From: a virus
Direction: 5' to 3' (one strand)
Virus record (IMG/VR): IMGVR_UViG_3300024289_000023
Span: 35,110-99,109 of that record
Length of the DNA stretch: 64,000 nt
Part shown: one piece after another, positions 58,988-64,000 of the stretch
Layout: each line of letters begins with the position of its first letter
Numbering within the stretch: position 1 is the stretch's first letter
Made by a program: the position numbers and the translations under genes
Notes under the pieces: model-generated
Seen by the model: the letters and a program-made list of their open reading frames with translations, nothing else
What the model was told of the DNA's origin: nothing
Database searches by the model: none

Positions 58988-59270
58988 CTTCTTCGTCCTC
59001 ATAGGTAGATGGTTCTTCAAAGAGTTCATCCATTTTTTGTTGTATAATTCTTTGTTGCAGTTCTTGCAAGTCTTCTTCGGTGAATTTAACCACTAGTAAA
59101 GGATCTCCTGCTTTAACGTCGTTTAATTCTGGATGTTTTACTTTTGGACTTTTAGAATACCCATGATGAGCATTCATAATCATCCAACCCTGCACGAACA
59201 TTGTAAGTGCAATCACCACAAGAACAAACCAAGGAACCAAGAAAATCAGTTCAGAGTGATTTTGAGCCAT
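58980..59270 (-). CDS. Single-pass membrane protein with acidic tail
   Basis: 96 residues. Membrane segment LIFLVPWFVLVVIALTMFVQ, then a soluble part ending FEEPSTYEDEEDD. Overlaps its neighbours. Unknown. Confidence 0.68.
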   Translation of the reverse strand: MAQNHSELIFLVPWFVLVVIALTMFVQGWMIMNAHHGYSKSPKVKHPELNDVKAGDPLLVVKFTEEDLQELQQRIIQQKMDELFEEPSTYEDEEDD

Positions 59271-59449
59271 GGAAGCAACGGAGGAATTACCCCTACAAGT
59301 CTCAAAAGTCCTTCAGCAAATAAAGCAAGAACCACCCAACCGACGCACATACTAATGATAGAAGCATTACGGTTGTGTCGTCGTATTGCTGCATCGATCA
59401 TCTCCTGAACTTCAGAACGTGTAATAAATTCGTCTTGTTCGTGCATCAT
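59246..59449 (-). CDS. Small membrane protein
   Basis: 67 residues: polar start (EQDEFITRSEVQEMIDAAIR), then a hydrophobic half (ISMCVGWVVLALFAEGLLRL). Start overlaps the gene before (ATGATG). Unknown. Confidence 0.65.
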   Translation of the reverse strand: MMHEQDEFITRSEVQEMIDAAIRRHNRNASIISMCVGWVVLALFAEGLLRLVGVIPPLLPWLKITLN

Positions 59450-59595
59450 TTCTCGTCTCCAAGAAACTTTGCGAGAGGATCTTTTCGGGTTTTTAAAATC
59501 TCACATGCTCGATAATAAAACATATTATTAGTGTTGCCAGAGGCTTCAAAAGTTGCCTTGATCTTCACCCAATTATCATAGGTGTGCTGATCCAT
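59446..59595 (-). CDS. Small protein, unknown
   Basis: 49 residues: MDQHTYDNWVKIKATFEASG, then RACEILKTRKDPLAKFLGDE. The stop overlaps the next ATG. It begins a series of overlapping genes ending with gnd. A TATAAT lies about 30 nt upstream without a good -35. Confidence 0.55.
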   Translation of the reverse strand: MDQHTYDNWVKIKATFEASGNTNNMFYYRACEILKTRKDPLAKFLGDEK

Positions 59596-59710
59596 AGGTT
59601 TGTCCCTGTGATACTATTATATACTAATCACAGACATTTCAAAGTCAATTTTTTGTGTTCATATCGTAACACTGTTGAAGAAAATATTAAATTTGTAACT
59701 TAACTTAAAA

Positions 59711-59795
59711 CGGAAAGGGTGGGATTCGAACCCACGGATGCTTTCACATCGCTAGTTTTCAAGACTAGAGCCTTCAACCACTCGACCACCTTTCC
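59711..59795 (-). tRNA. tRNA-Ser (TGA)
   Basis: 85 nt. Acceptor GGAAAGG/CCTTTCC, discriminator G, anticodon arm CTAGT-CTTGAAA-ACTAG, long variable arm, T arm GTGGG-TTCGAAT-CCCAC. Confidence 0.94.
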
Positions 59796-59805
59796 AGTGG
59801 GAGGT

Positions 59806-60057
59806 TCAACGAACCTCAAAATCCAAACGCTTTACTTTGCGTTGGCGTCTTGCCTCTTGCCAGGCAATATCTTGTGAAGTCAGAACATTTGATTTTTGTT
59901 CTTTCTGAATAGAGTTTAACATAACAATACGAGATAAGTCAAGTGCTGAAATCTTATCTCCACGAATTGTTGCCATATTAGGACAACCACAGGTCACTGT
60001 TTTTGAATGATGTCCTGTTATTTCTCTATTACAATCTTTGCATCTTATTGAAATCAT
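59806..60057 (-). CDS. Small zinc-finger-like protein
   Basis: 83 residues. IRCKDCNREITGHHSKTVTC and GCP give two Cys pairs, probably a zinc ribbon. Basic C-terminal part (ARRQRKVKRLDFEVR). Role unknown, perhaps nucleic-acid binding. Confidence 0.68.
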   Translation of the reverse strand: MISIRCKDCNREITGHHSKTVTCGCPNMATIRGDKISALDLSRIVMLNSIQKEQKSNVLTSQDIAWQEARRQRKVKRLDFEVR

Positions 60058-60072
60058 TATTCTTCATCCTAA

Positions 60073-60507
60073 TCATTGCAGGTGTGCTCTCAACTGCCAA
60101 ACAAACTTACCATGAGATTCCATCAAATCTTGAACTAAATTTGCTGTAGCATATGACTTTTGATTTTCAGACTCTTCCGAAATTTCTCCCATCAATTCAC
60201 AAAACTTGGTATTGTTATCAAGAAGTTCTTGAAGCATTTCTTTTGCTCCGGTTGAACTTGCTGCCTCTTTGATTTGAGTTACCTCAAGCATTCTTGAGAG
60301 AGAACTGAGAGGTTTTACATTCAGATAACGCATATGTTCTGAGAGACGATCAATCTCTTCAAACATAGTCTCATACTGACCACCAAAGAGTTGATGTAGT
60401 TGAGTGAAATCTTCACCTACAACATTCCAGTGAAATGCCCAAGTTTTATGGAATAAAACAAAAAGCGATGACTGTGCATCACTCAAGAGTTTATAAAGTT
60501 TTTCCAT
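60073..60507 (-). CDS. Dps-like ferritin protein
   Basis: 144 residues from ATG at 60507. FHKTWAFHWNVVGEDFTQLH and QYETMFEEIDRLSEHMR carry the H..H..D....E ferroxidase ligands of Dps. Dps shells bind iron and remove peroxide, protecting DNA. The phage may use it against photo-oxidative stress. Confidence 0.88.
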   Translation of the reverse strand: MEKLYKLLSDAQSSLFVLFHKTWAFHWNVVGEDFTQLHQLFGGQYETMFEEIDRLSEHMRYLNVKPLSSLSRMLEVTQIKEAASSTGAKEMLQELLDNNTKFCELMGEISEESENQKSYATANLVQDLMESHGKFVWQLRAHLQ

Positions 60508-60558
60508 TATACTCTTTTTGAAATATTTATGCAAATGGGAGCAGAGGGATTCATTTTT

Positions 60559-61095
60559 TTACTTATTCATACAAAACTTAGGATGTTGCTTGTCCTTACT
60601 GTAACGTCCACCGTTACTCTTTTGGGGTGGTAAAGTTTTTTGTGCGTGGCAGTTGGGACAGACCACTTGTAGATTTTCAGGGGCGTGGTTGAAAGGGTCG
60701 TCGTCTATGTGGTCCACCTCAAGGCAGGTTCGTCCGGTATGAATGTTTGTTCCAGACCAACCACAAAGGGAACACTTACCCCCACTCGCTTCTAATAAGT
60801 AAGCACGAACACCGCTGGGAACATAACCCTGCCCTGTATGGTTCAGTTCTCCTACTTTCCACTTATCTATTGTCCATTGTCTCTTGGCTGCAGCACTACA
60901 CTTGTTAGAACAGAACTTGCCAGTAGAACTCTTTTTCTTATAGTCAAACTCTACACTGCAGTAATTACAGATGGCGGTGTCCCAACCAGTTCTTTTCCTC
61001 TTAGGAGACTTCTTATTATTATAGGTTACAGAACACGAACGGGAGCAGAACTTAGGTTTATCGTTCTCACACCCGCAGTTTAAACAAGTAGTCAT
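60559..61095 (-). CDS. HNH endonuclease (putative homing)
   Basis: 178 residues. Three Cys-pair zinc-like motifs (CLNCG, FCSRSC, CNYC with FCSNKC) precede the HNH block KCSLCGW, CLEVDHIDDDPFNHAPENLQ and VVCPNCHAQK. It has a TATAAATA late promoter 22 nt upstream and sits between Dps and the tRNA array, a normal place for homing genes. Confidence 0.88.
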   Translation of the reverse strand: MTTCLNCGCENDKPKFCSRSCSVTYNNKKSPKRKRTGWDTAICNYCSVEFDYKKKSSTGKFCSNKCSAAAKRQWTIDKWKVGELNHTGQGYVPSGVRAYLLEASGGKCSLCGWSGTNIHTGRTCLEVDHIDDDPFNHAPENLQVVCPNCHAQKTLPPQKSNGGRYSKDKQHPKFCMNK

Positions 61096-61117
61096 AATAG
61101 AACCGAATACCTTTTAT

Positions 61118-61125
61118 TATTTATA
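61118..61125 (-). promoter_or_regulatory. T4-type late promoter of the HNH gene
   Basis: Exact TATAAATA, 22 nt before ATG 61095, followed by ATAAAAGG-TATTC, like the promoter at 19590. Confidence 0.65.
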
Positions 61126-61149
61126 ACACAAGTATTCGTTTTAGTAAAG

Positions 61150-61221
61150 TGCCCGAAGAGGGACTTGAACCCCCAACATTTTCGGTGTAAACGAAACGCT
61201 CTGCCTTTGAGCTATTCGGGC
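61150..61221 (-). tRNA. tRNA-Val (TAC)
   Basis: 72 nt. Acceptor GCCCGAA/TTCGGGC, discriminator A, anticodon arm TTTCG-TTTACAC-CGAAA, T loop TTCAAGT. Confidence 0.94.
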
Positions 61222-61224
61222 AAG

Positions 61225-61297
61225 CTCCCATCGTAGGTACTGCCCCTACCAATCTCTGATTAACAGTCAGGCCCGTTCGCTTGCTCGGTCGATGGGA
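61225..61297 (-). tRNA. tRNA-Asn (GTT)
   Basis: 73 nt. Acceptor TCCCATC/GATGGGA, discriminator G, anticodon loop CTGTTAA. The T loop is GCAGTAC-like instead of TTCRANY (GGTAGGGGCAGTACCTAC), so the T arm is unusual. Confidence 0.8.
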
Positions 61298-61302
61298 ATA
61301 AA

Positions 61303-61371
61303 GGAAGTTACTGGACTTACACCAGTTCAAAGGGCATTGTCTGCTTGTCTCGATTCTTTGACTTAACTTCC
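61303..61371 (-). tRNA. Degenerate tRNA-like gene
   Basis: 69 nt. The acceptor pairs perfectly (GGAAGTT/AACTTCC) and a T arm ACTGG-TGTAAGT-CCAGT exists, as does a short D stem GTC/GAC. The central 20 nt do not form a normal anticodon arm. It lies between real tRNAs at the regular spacing. Probably a decayed tRNA or an odd fold. Confidence 0.45.
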
Positions 61372-61411
61372 TTTGGCGTCTTTCTATGCTATCTGCATAA
61401 CGACTACCAAG

Positions 61412-61483
61412 AGCGAAAGACGAGATTCGAACTCGCAACAACCTGCTTGGAAGGCAGGGACTCTACCGTTGAGTTACTTTCGC
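61412..61483 (-). tRNA. tRNA-Gly (TCC)
   Basis: 72 nt. Acceptor GCGAAAG/CTTTCGC, discriminator T, anticodon arm CCTGC-CTTCCAA-GCAGG, T arm GCGAG-TTCGAAT-CTCGT. Confidence 0.94.
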
Positions 61484-61492
61484 AATGAGACA

Positions 61493-61521
61493 ATCATAAA
61501 CTATTTAAGTTTGATTGTCAA
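61493..61521 (-). promoter_or_regulatory. Sigma70-type promoter in the tRNA array
   Basis: TTGACA (61521-61516), 17-nt spacer, TATGAT (61498-61493), 10 nt before the tRNA-Gly 5' end and 2 nt after tRNA-Leu. Confidence 0.8.
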
Positions 61522-61522
61522 G

Positions 61523-61605
61523 TGCTCCAGAGAAGATTTGAACTTCCACGCTTTTTAAGGCGGCGGATTCTAAGTCCGCTGTGTCTACCGTTCCACCACT
61601 GAAGC
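61523..61605 (-). tRNA. tRNA-Leu (TAG)
   Basis: 83 nt. Acceptor GCTTCAG/CTGGAGC, discriminator A, anticodon arm GCGGA-CTTAGAA-TCCGC, long variable arm, T arm GGAAG-TTCAAAT-CTTCT. Confidence 0.93.
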
Positions 61606-61688
61606 AGATGGAGTAAGCGTAATATACCTCATAAGGATATAACAGAGGCTTACCCTCTATCACTTTTATGTATGGAGATAAACTCCAA
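61606..61688 (-). other. Structured spacer in the tRNA array
   Basis: This stretch has TAAGC/GCTTA ends and an imperfect ATACC/GGTAT hairpin, and GGAGT near one end with ACTCC near the other. I could not fold it into a tRNA. It may be a decayed tRNA. Confidence 0.3.
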
Positions 61689-61761
61689 CAGGCACAGAGG
61701 GACTCGAACCCCCAATCGTCATCTTAGAAGGATGTTGCATTATCCATTATGCTATGTGCCC
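61689..61761 (-). tRNA. tRNA-Arg (TCT)
   Basis: 73 nt. Acceptor GGGCACA/TGTGCCT (one G-T), discriminator G, anticodon arm CATC-CTTCTAA-GATG, T arm GGGGG-TTCGAGT-CCCTC. Confidence 0.93.
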
Positions 61762-61836
61762 ATAAAGTAGGTTCCTATCGCCGCCATTCCTGAACCTACC
61801 GAAGGGGAATGCCGCAGTTGATTTCTCAACTCTTAT

Positions 61837-61865
61837 ATTGTACCAGTTGTTTGGAAACTGGTCAA
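61837..61865 (-). promoter_or_regulatory. Sigma70-type promoter in the tRNA array
   Basis: TTGACC (61865-61860), 17-nt spacer, TACAAT (61842-61837). It starts 1 nt after tRNA-Ile. Between it and tRNA-Arg is a leader with a perfect GTAGGTTC/GAACCTAC hairpin at about 61767-61800. Confidence 0.7.
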
Positions 61866-61866
61866 G

Positions 61867-61938
61867 TGGGAAATGGTGGATTTGAACCACCGACCTCTGC
61901 GTTATCAGCACATTGCTCTACCACTGAGCTAATCTCCC
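61867..61938 (-). tRNA. tRNA-Ile (GAT)
   Basis: 72 nt. Acceptor GGGAGAT/ATTTCCC, discriminator A, anticodon loop TGATAAC, T arm GGTGG-TTCAAAT-CCACC. Confidence 0.93.
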
Positions 61939-62030
61939 TGGCGGAAGTGGTTGGATTCGAACCAACGGATGCACTTAGGTACATCGGCGGATTAGCAATC
62001 CACTGCATTAGACCTCTCTGCCACACTTCC
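61939..62030 (-). tRNA. tRNA-Ser (GCT), with encoded CCA
   Basis: 89 nt plus CCA. Acceptor GGAAGTG/CACTTCC, discriminator G, anticodon arm GTGGA-TTGCTAA-TCCGC, long variable arm, T arm TTGG-TTCGAAT-CCAA. CCA is present at 61941-61939; it abuts the next tRNA. Confidence 0.93.
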
Positions 62031-62032
62031 AA

Positions 62033-62104
62033 TAGTCCCTACGGGAATCGAACCCGTGTCTACACCGTGAAAGGGTGGTGTCCTAACCGCTAGACGAAGG
62101 GACC
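62033..62104 (-). tRNA. tRNA-Glu (TTC)
   Basis: 72 nt. Acceptor GGTCCCT/AGGGACT (G-T at the first pair), anticodon arm CACC-CTTTCAC-GGTG, T arm ACGGG-TTCGATT-CCCGT. Confidence 0.92.
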
Positions 62105-62107
62105 AGG

Positions 62108-62189
62108 TGGGCAGGGAGGGATTTGAACCCCCGTAGGCAGAGCCAGCGGATTTACAGTCCGCCTCCATTAACCACTCGGACACCTACCC
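62108..62189 (-). tRNA. tRNA-Tyr (GTA)
   Basis: 82 nt. Acceptor GGGTAGG/CCTGCCC, discriminator A, anticodon arm GCGGA-CTGTAAA-TCCGC, variable arm, T arm GGGGG-TTCAAAT-CCCTC. Confidence 0.93.
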
Positions 62190-62198
62190 GACTTTTCT

Positions 62199-62228
62199 AT
62201 TATATAGGTTCTTTGGGGCAACTGTCAA
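62199..62228 (-). promoter_or_regulatory. Sigma70-type promoter heading the tRNA array
   Basis: TTGACA (62228-62223), 18-nt spacer, TATAAT (62204-62199), 10 nt before the tRNA-Tyr 5' end. It overlaps the last codons of the gene before it. Confidence 0.85.
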
Positions 62229-62604
62229 CCCATGGAGCGCATAGTCTCATCTCCCCACCAAGTAATCGTTGAGCCTCAGAGTTATCTGGAGCTTTCTCAA
62301 TCAACCTGGGCAAAGGTACTCTAGGTGGATCTGAGTCTCTTGTCAAGTCCTCATAATCACGAATTGCTTTATCCACATCACGCTCAACTCTCCTACCAAC
62401 CACAGCAGGGTCCTGAAGCAGCACATCGTTGATTACGGTGCCTGGGAACAGAGATCTCTGAACCTCGTCTAGAAGGTCCCAGAGGCGCTCCTGAGGCGCT
62501 CCTGTGCATTGGGAGAGGGTTGCTACGATACCACTGAGTATGACGCTTATAAGGATTATCTGCTTCTTATCAGGTTTCTTCTTTCCGAAGTTAAAATTGA
62601 ACAT
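62200..62604 (-). CDS. Membrane-anchored or lipoprotein-like protein, unknown
   Basis: 134 residues. Basic start, then hydrophobic QIILISVILSGIVATLSQC, which could be a lipobox-like end (TLSQC). The soluble part has VVGRRVERDVDKAIRDYEDL and LLGGEMRLCAPWVDSCPKEP. Directly behind a terminator; function unknown. Confidence 0.68.
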   Translation of the reverse strand: MFNFNFGKKKPDKKQIILISVILSGIVATLSQCTGAPQERLWDLLDEVQRSLFPGTVINDVLLQDPAVVGRRVERDVDKAIRDYEDLTRDSDPPRVPLPRLIEKAPDNSEAQRLLGGEMRLCAPWVDSCPKEPI

Positions 62605-62635
62605 AAAAAAAGAGGAGTAGCAACCGCTCTCCTCT
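62605..62635 (-). terminator. Terminator after the 400-residue gene
   Basis: Stem AGAGGAG / CTCCTCT with an 11-nt loop, followed by T-run; it lies 5 nt past the stop at 62641. Confidence 0.8.
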
Positions 62636-62640
62636 ATTTA

Positions 62641-63843
62641 TTATTTTTGTCTAGCTCTTTGAAGGGCTCTCATAAGAGCACCAGATCTAGTCGTTGATTT
62701 TTCAGTATTACTAGAATTTTTTTCACGATTTTCTCTACTTGGAATTACTCTCCTATTATCAGAAGAATCACCCGGATGAATTGCTTGAAATCTTGATTTT
62801 GTTGTTTCACTTCTTCTATTTGGTTGTGCTTGAATATGATCTACATCATGCTTTTGCCCTGTTTCCTGAGACTTACTTTTTGCCTCATCTCTTTGAGACT
62901 TTTTCCTTCCCCTTTCAATTCTTAATGCTCTATTCGCATTTTTTTTACAATCACCCGGATGCAAATTTCTTTTACAATGATCTTCCAACTCTTTATGACT
63001 AATCGCTTTTAGATTTTCTTTTCTCCTTTCATCTTGGTCTTTTCTTTTTTCTTTGGATTCTAGTCCCCAATATGGAGTTTCTGCAGTTTGTCTATTTTTT
63101 AATCTATAAGCATTTGGATTTTCTTGTGATTGTCGAATTTTCTCAGCATCTTCTCTAGAACGGATTCTAGTATATTTTCTTGCTTCTAAAATAATATAAC
63201 ACTCATATATAAACTCACTAAAAGTTTTTCCATTAAAGGAATCACTCAACTTCGCCATCTGAACACCAGTCTTGGGATTTCTTTCTCCCATTCCTAGTTT
63301 CTTATAAATTCTACCTCTTTGTTCTGCACCTTCCTCACCACTTCTACTCTTTTTACCCTTAGACTTAGCAGAATCAATAGCAGTAGGAGTATTTGTAGCA
63401 ACTCCTTTCTTTGACTTCATAGTATCTTTTACGCCTTTGAGAGCACCAACAAATTGTCTTGCTCTTTGTCCGGGATCTTTTACTTTAGATTTTGGAGAAC
63501 CAACAGTGATATCATGAACTGGAGAATCTTTCTTAGCACCAGTTTTACCAAACTGTTTTTTTAATTCTTTACTCTGTGGCTTATCACCCTCTCTATGTTG
63601 CTTTCTTGCAGTATGAGCAGCATAATCTCCAGGAGACTTATGAGTTCTTACCCAAACAGGAACATCTTTTCCACTCTTTTCTACTTTTGGATCTTGAATG
63701 GGACCTTTTTTCCTAAACCCCGCACGAGAAACATCTTTTCTCGCGGCACCTTCTGATCCACGCATATTCATAGTTCCGGAAGGTCTAACTTTTTTCCCTA
63801 CCATCAAAGTCCTTTCATCAAGGATTTCTTCTTGAAACTGCAT
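62641..63843 (-). CDS. Large basic protein with HNH-like C-terminal segment
   Basis: 400 residues, very rich in Lys, Arg, Ser and Gly. N-terminal two-thirds are disordered-looking. SDSFNGKTFSEFIYECYIIL is a short helical block. Near the end, HDVDHIQAQPN and SSDNRRVIPSRENREKNSSN look like a D-H ... N-R-x-x-x-x-x-x-N HNH/ββα-metal finger. It may be a virion or DNA-associated protein carrying a nuclease-like end. The catalytic call is uncertain. Confidence 0.65.
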   Translation of the reverse strand: MQFQEEILDERTLMVGKKVRPSGTMNMRGSEGAARKDVSRAGFRKKGPIQDPKVEKSGKDVPVWVRTHKSPGDYAAHTARKQHREGDKPQSKELKKQFGKTGAKKDSPVHDITVGSPKSKVKDPGQRARQFVGALKGVKDTMKSKKGVATNTPTAIDSAKSKGKKSRSGEEGAEQRGRIYKKLGMGERNPKTGVQMAKLSDSFNGKTFSEFIYECYIILEARKYTRIRSREDAEKIRQSQENPNAYRLKNRQTAETPYWGLESKEKRKDQDERRKENLKAISHKELEDHCKRNLHPGDCKKNANRALRIERGRKKSQRDEAKSKSQETGQKHDVDHIQAQPNRRSETTKSRFQAIHPGDSSDNRRVIPSRENREKNSSNTEKSTTRSGALMRALQRARQK

Positions 63844-63858
63844 CTTTATAAGTACTTT

Positions 63859-64000
63859 TTAGGTATTTATGAAAACTCTACCATACCAAAAACCACTTGG
63901 AACTTCATCAATAGAGTTTATGTATTTGTTTTCATTTCCATTTGTAATCCACTTTTTACCATAACAAGGATTTTTCTCACCAAGTTTTGCCTCAATATGT
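63859..64000 (-). CDS. C-terminal end of a homing endonuclease (partial, runs off the window)
   Basis: 46 codons end with TAA at 63861. LGEKNPCYGKKWITNGNENK followed by EVPSGFWYGRVF is the NUMOD-type repeat found at the ends of GIY-YIG and HNH homing endonucleases (N-P-x-Y-G-K, W-x-T-N-G, P-x-G-W/F-x-x-G-R). The rest lies outside. Confidence 0.65.
   Translation of the reverse strand, partial: HIEAKLGEKNPCYGKKWITNGNENKYINSIDEVPSGFWYGRVFINT

Overview
The window is a piece of a T4-like cyanophage (marine cyanomyovirus) genome, A+T-rich and densely coded, most likely infecting marine Synechococcus or Prochlorococcus. The evidence is T4-type baseplate, neck and replication genes (gp4, gp48, gp53, gp54, gp26/gp51, gp32, gp33, gp59) next to the usual cyanophage auxiliary genes: psbA, psbD, two hli genes, petF-type ferredoxin, speD, thyX, phoH, pstS and gnd. 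A large tRNA set is also present. Most genes are on the minus strand, with short plus-strand blocks at 7.9-10.8, 21.1-21.3 and 23.9-26.1 kb.

Layout. 0-8 kb: baseplate and tail genes, including three tandem tape-measure-like proteins behind a gp26/gp51 pair that carries a canonical -1 frameshift heptamer. 7.9-10.8 kb (+): gp4, an unknown, gp48, gp53. 10.8-15.7 kb: gp32, an unknown, gp59, gp33, a PD-(D/E)XK nuclease, PhoH, ThyX. 15.7-19.6 kb: many small overlapping genes, among them speD, glutaredoxin and a DUF4278-type peptide preceded by what looks like a glutamine (Downstream-peptide/glnA class) riboswitch, plus an HNH endonuclease. 19.6-23.9 kb: psbD, a leftover psbA 3' end with its terminator, a disordered protein, an endonuclease VII-type homing enzyme and the intact psbA. 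23.9-26.1 kb (+): exported proteins under a late-type promoter. 26-32 kb: SNase, an exported HExxH protein, small membrane proteins, a large exported beta-barrel-like protein, and two cell-wall hydrolases that share an N-terminal module. 32-37.7 kb: peroxiredoxin, hli, ferredoxin, hli, pstS with a Pho box, S-adenosylhomocysteine hydrolase, and an SLH/OprB porin. 37.7-55.3 kb: a 21-gene glycan operon with sugar-nucleotide enzymes, about ten glycosyltransferases, five or six methyltransferases and an NAD synthetase. 55.3-64 kb: 2OG-Fe(II) oxygenase, an orphan Phd-like antitoxin, gnd, Dps, HNH, fourteen tRNA or tRNA-like genes, and a partial homing endonuclease.

How it fits together. The auxiliary genes support photosynthesis and redox (D1, D2, HLI, ferredoxin, Prx, Dps), NADPH and nucleotides (6PGDH, ThyX), phosphate uptake (porin, PstS under a host Pho box), methyl-group turnover (SAH hydrolase beside many methyltransferases) and nitrogen sensing (glutamine riboswitch). 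The regulatory layout is readable. Near-consensus sigma70 promoters sit immediately behind tRNAs and terminators. In four places the -35 hexamer lies wholly or largely in the loop of the preceding terminator hairpin. T4-type late motifs (TATAAATA, CTAAATA or GATAAATA) lie 20-35 nt ahead of structural, lysis and homing-endonuclease genes, and overlap the -10 boxes of psbA, psbD and the porin.

All functional calls are by eye. No database search, RNA folding or alignment program was run.
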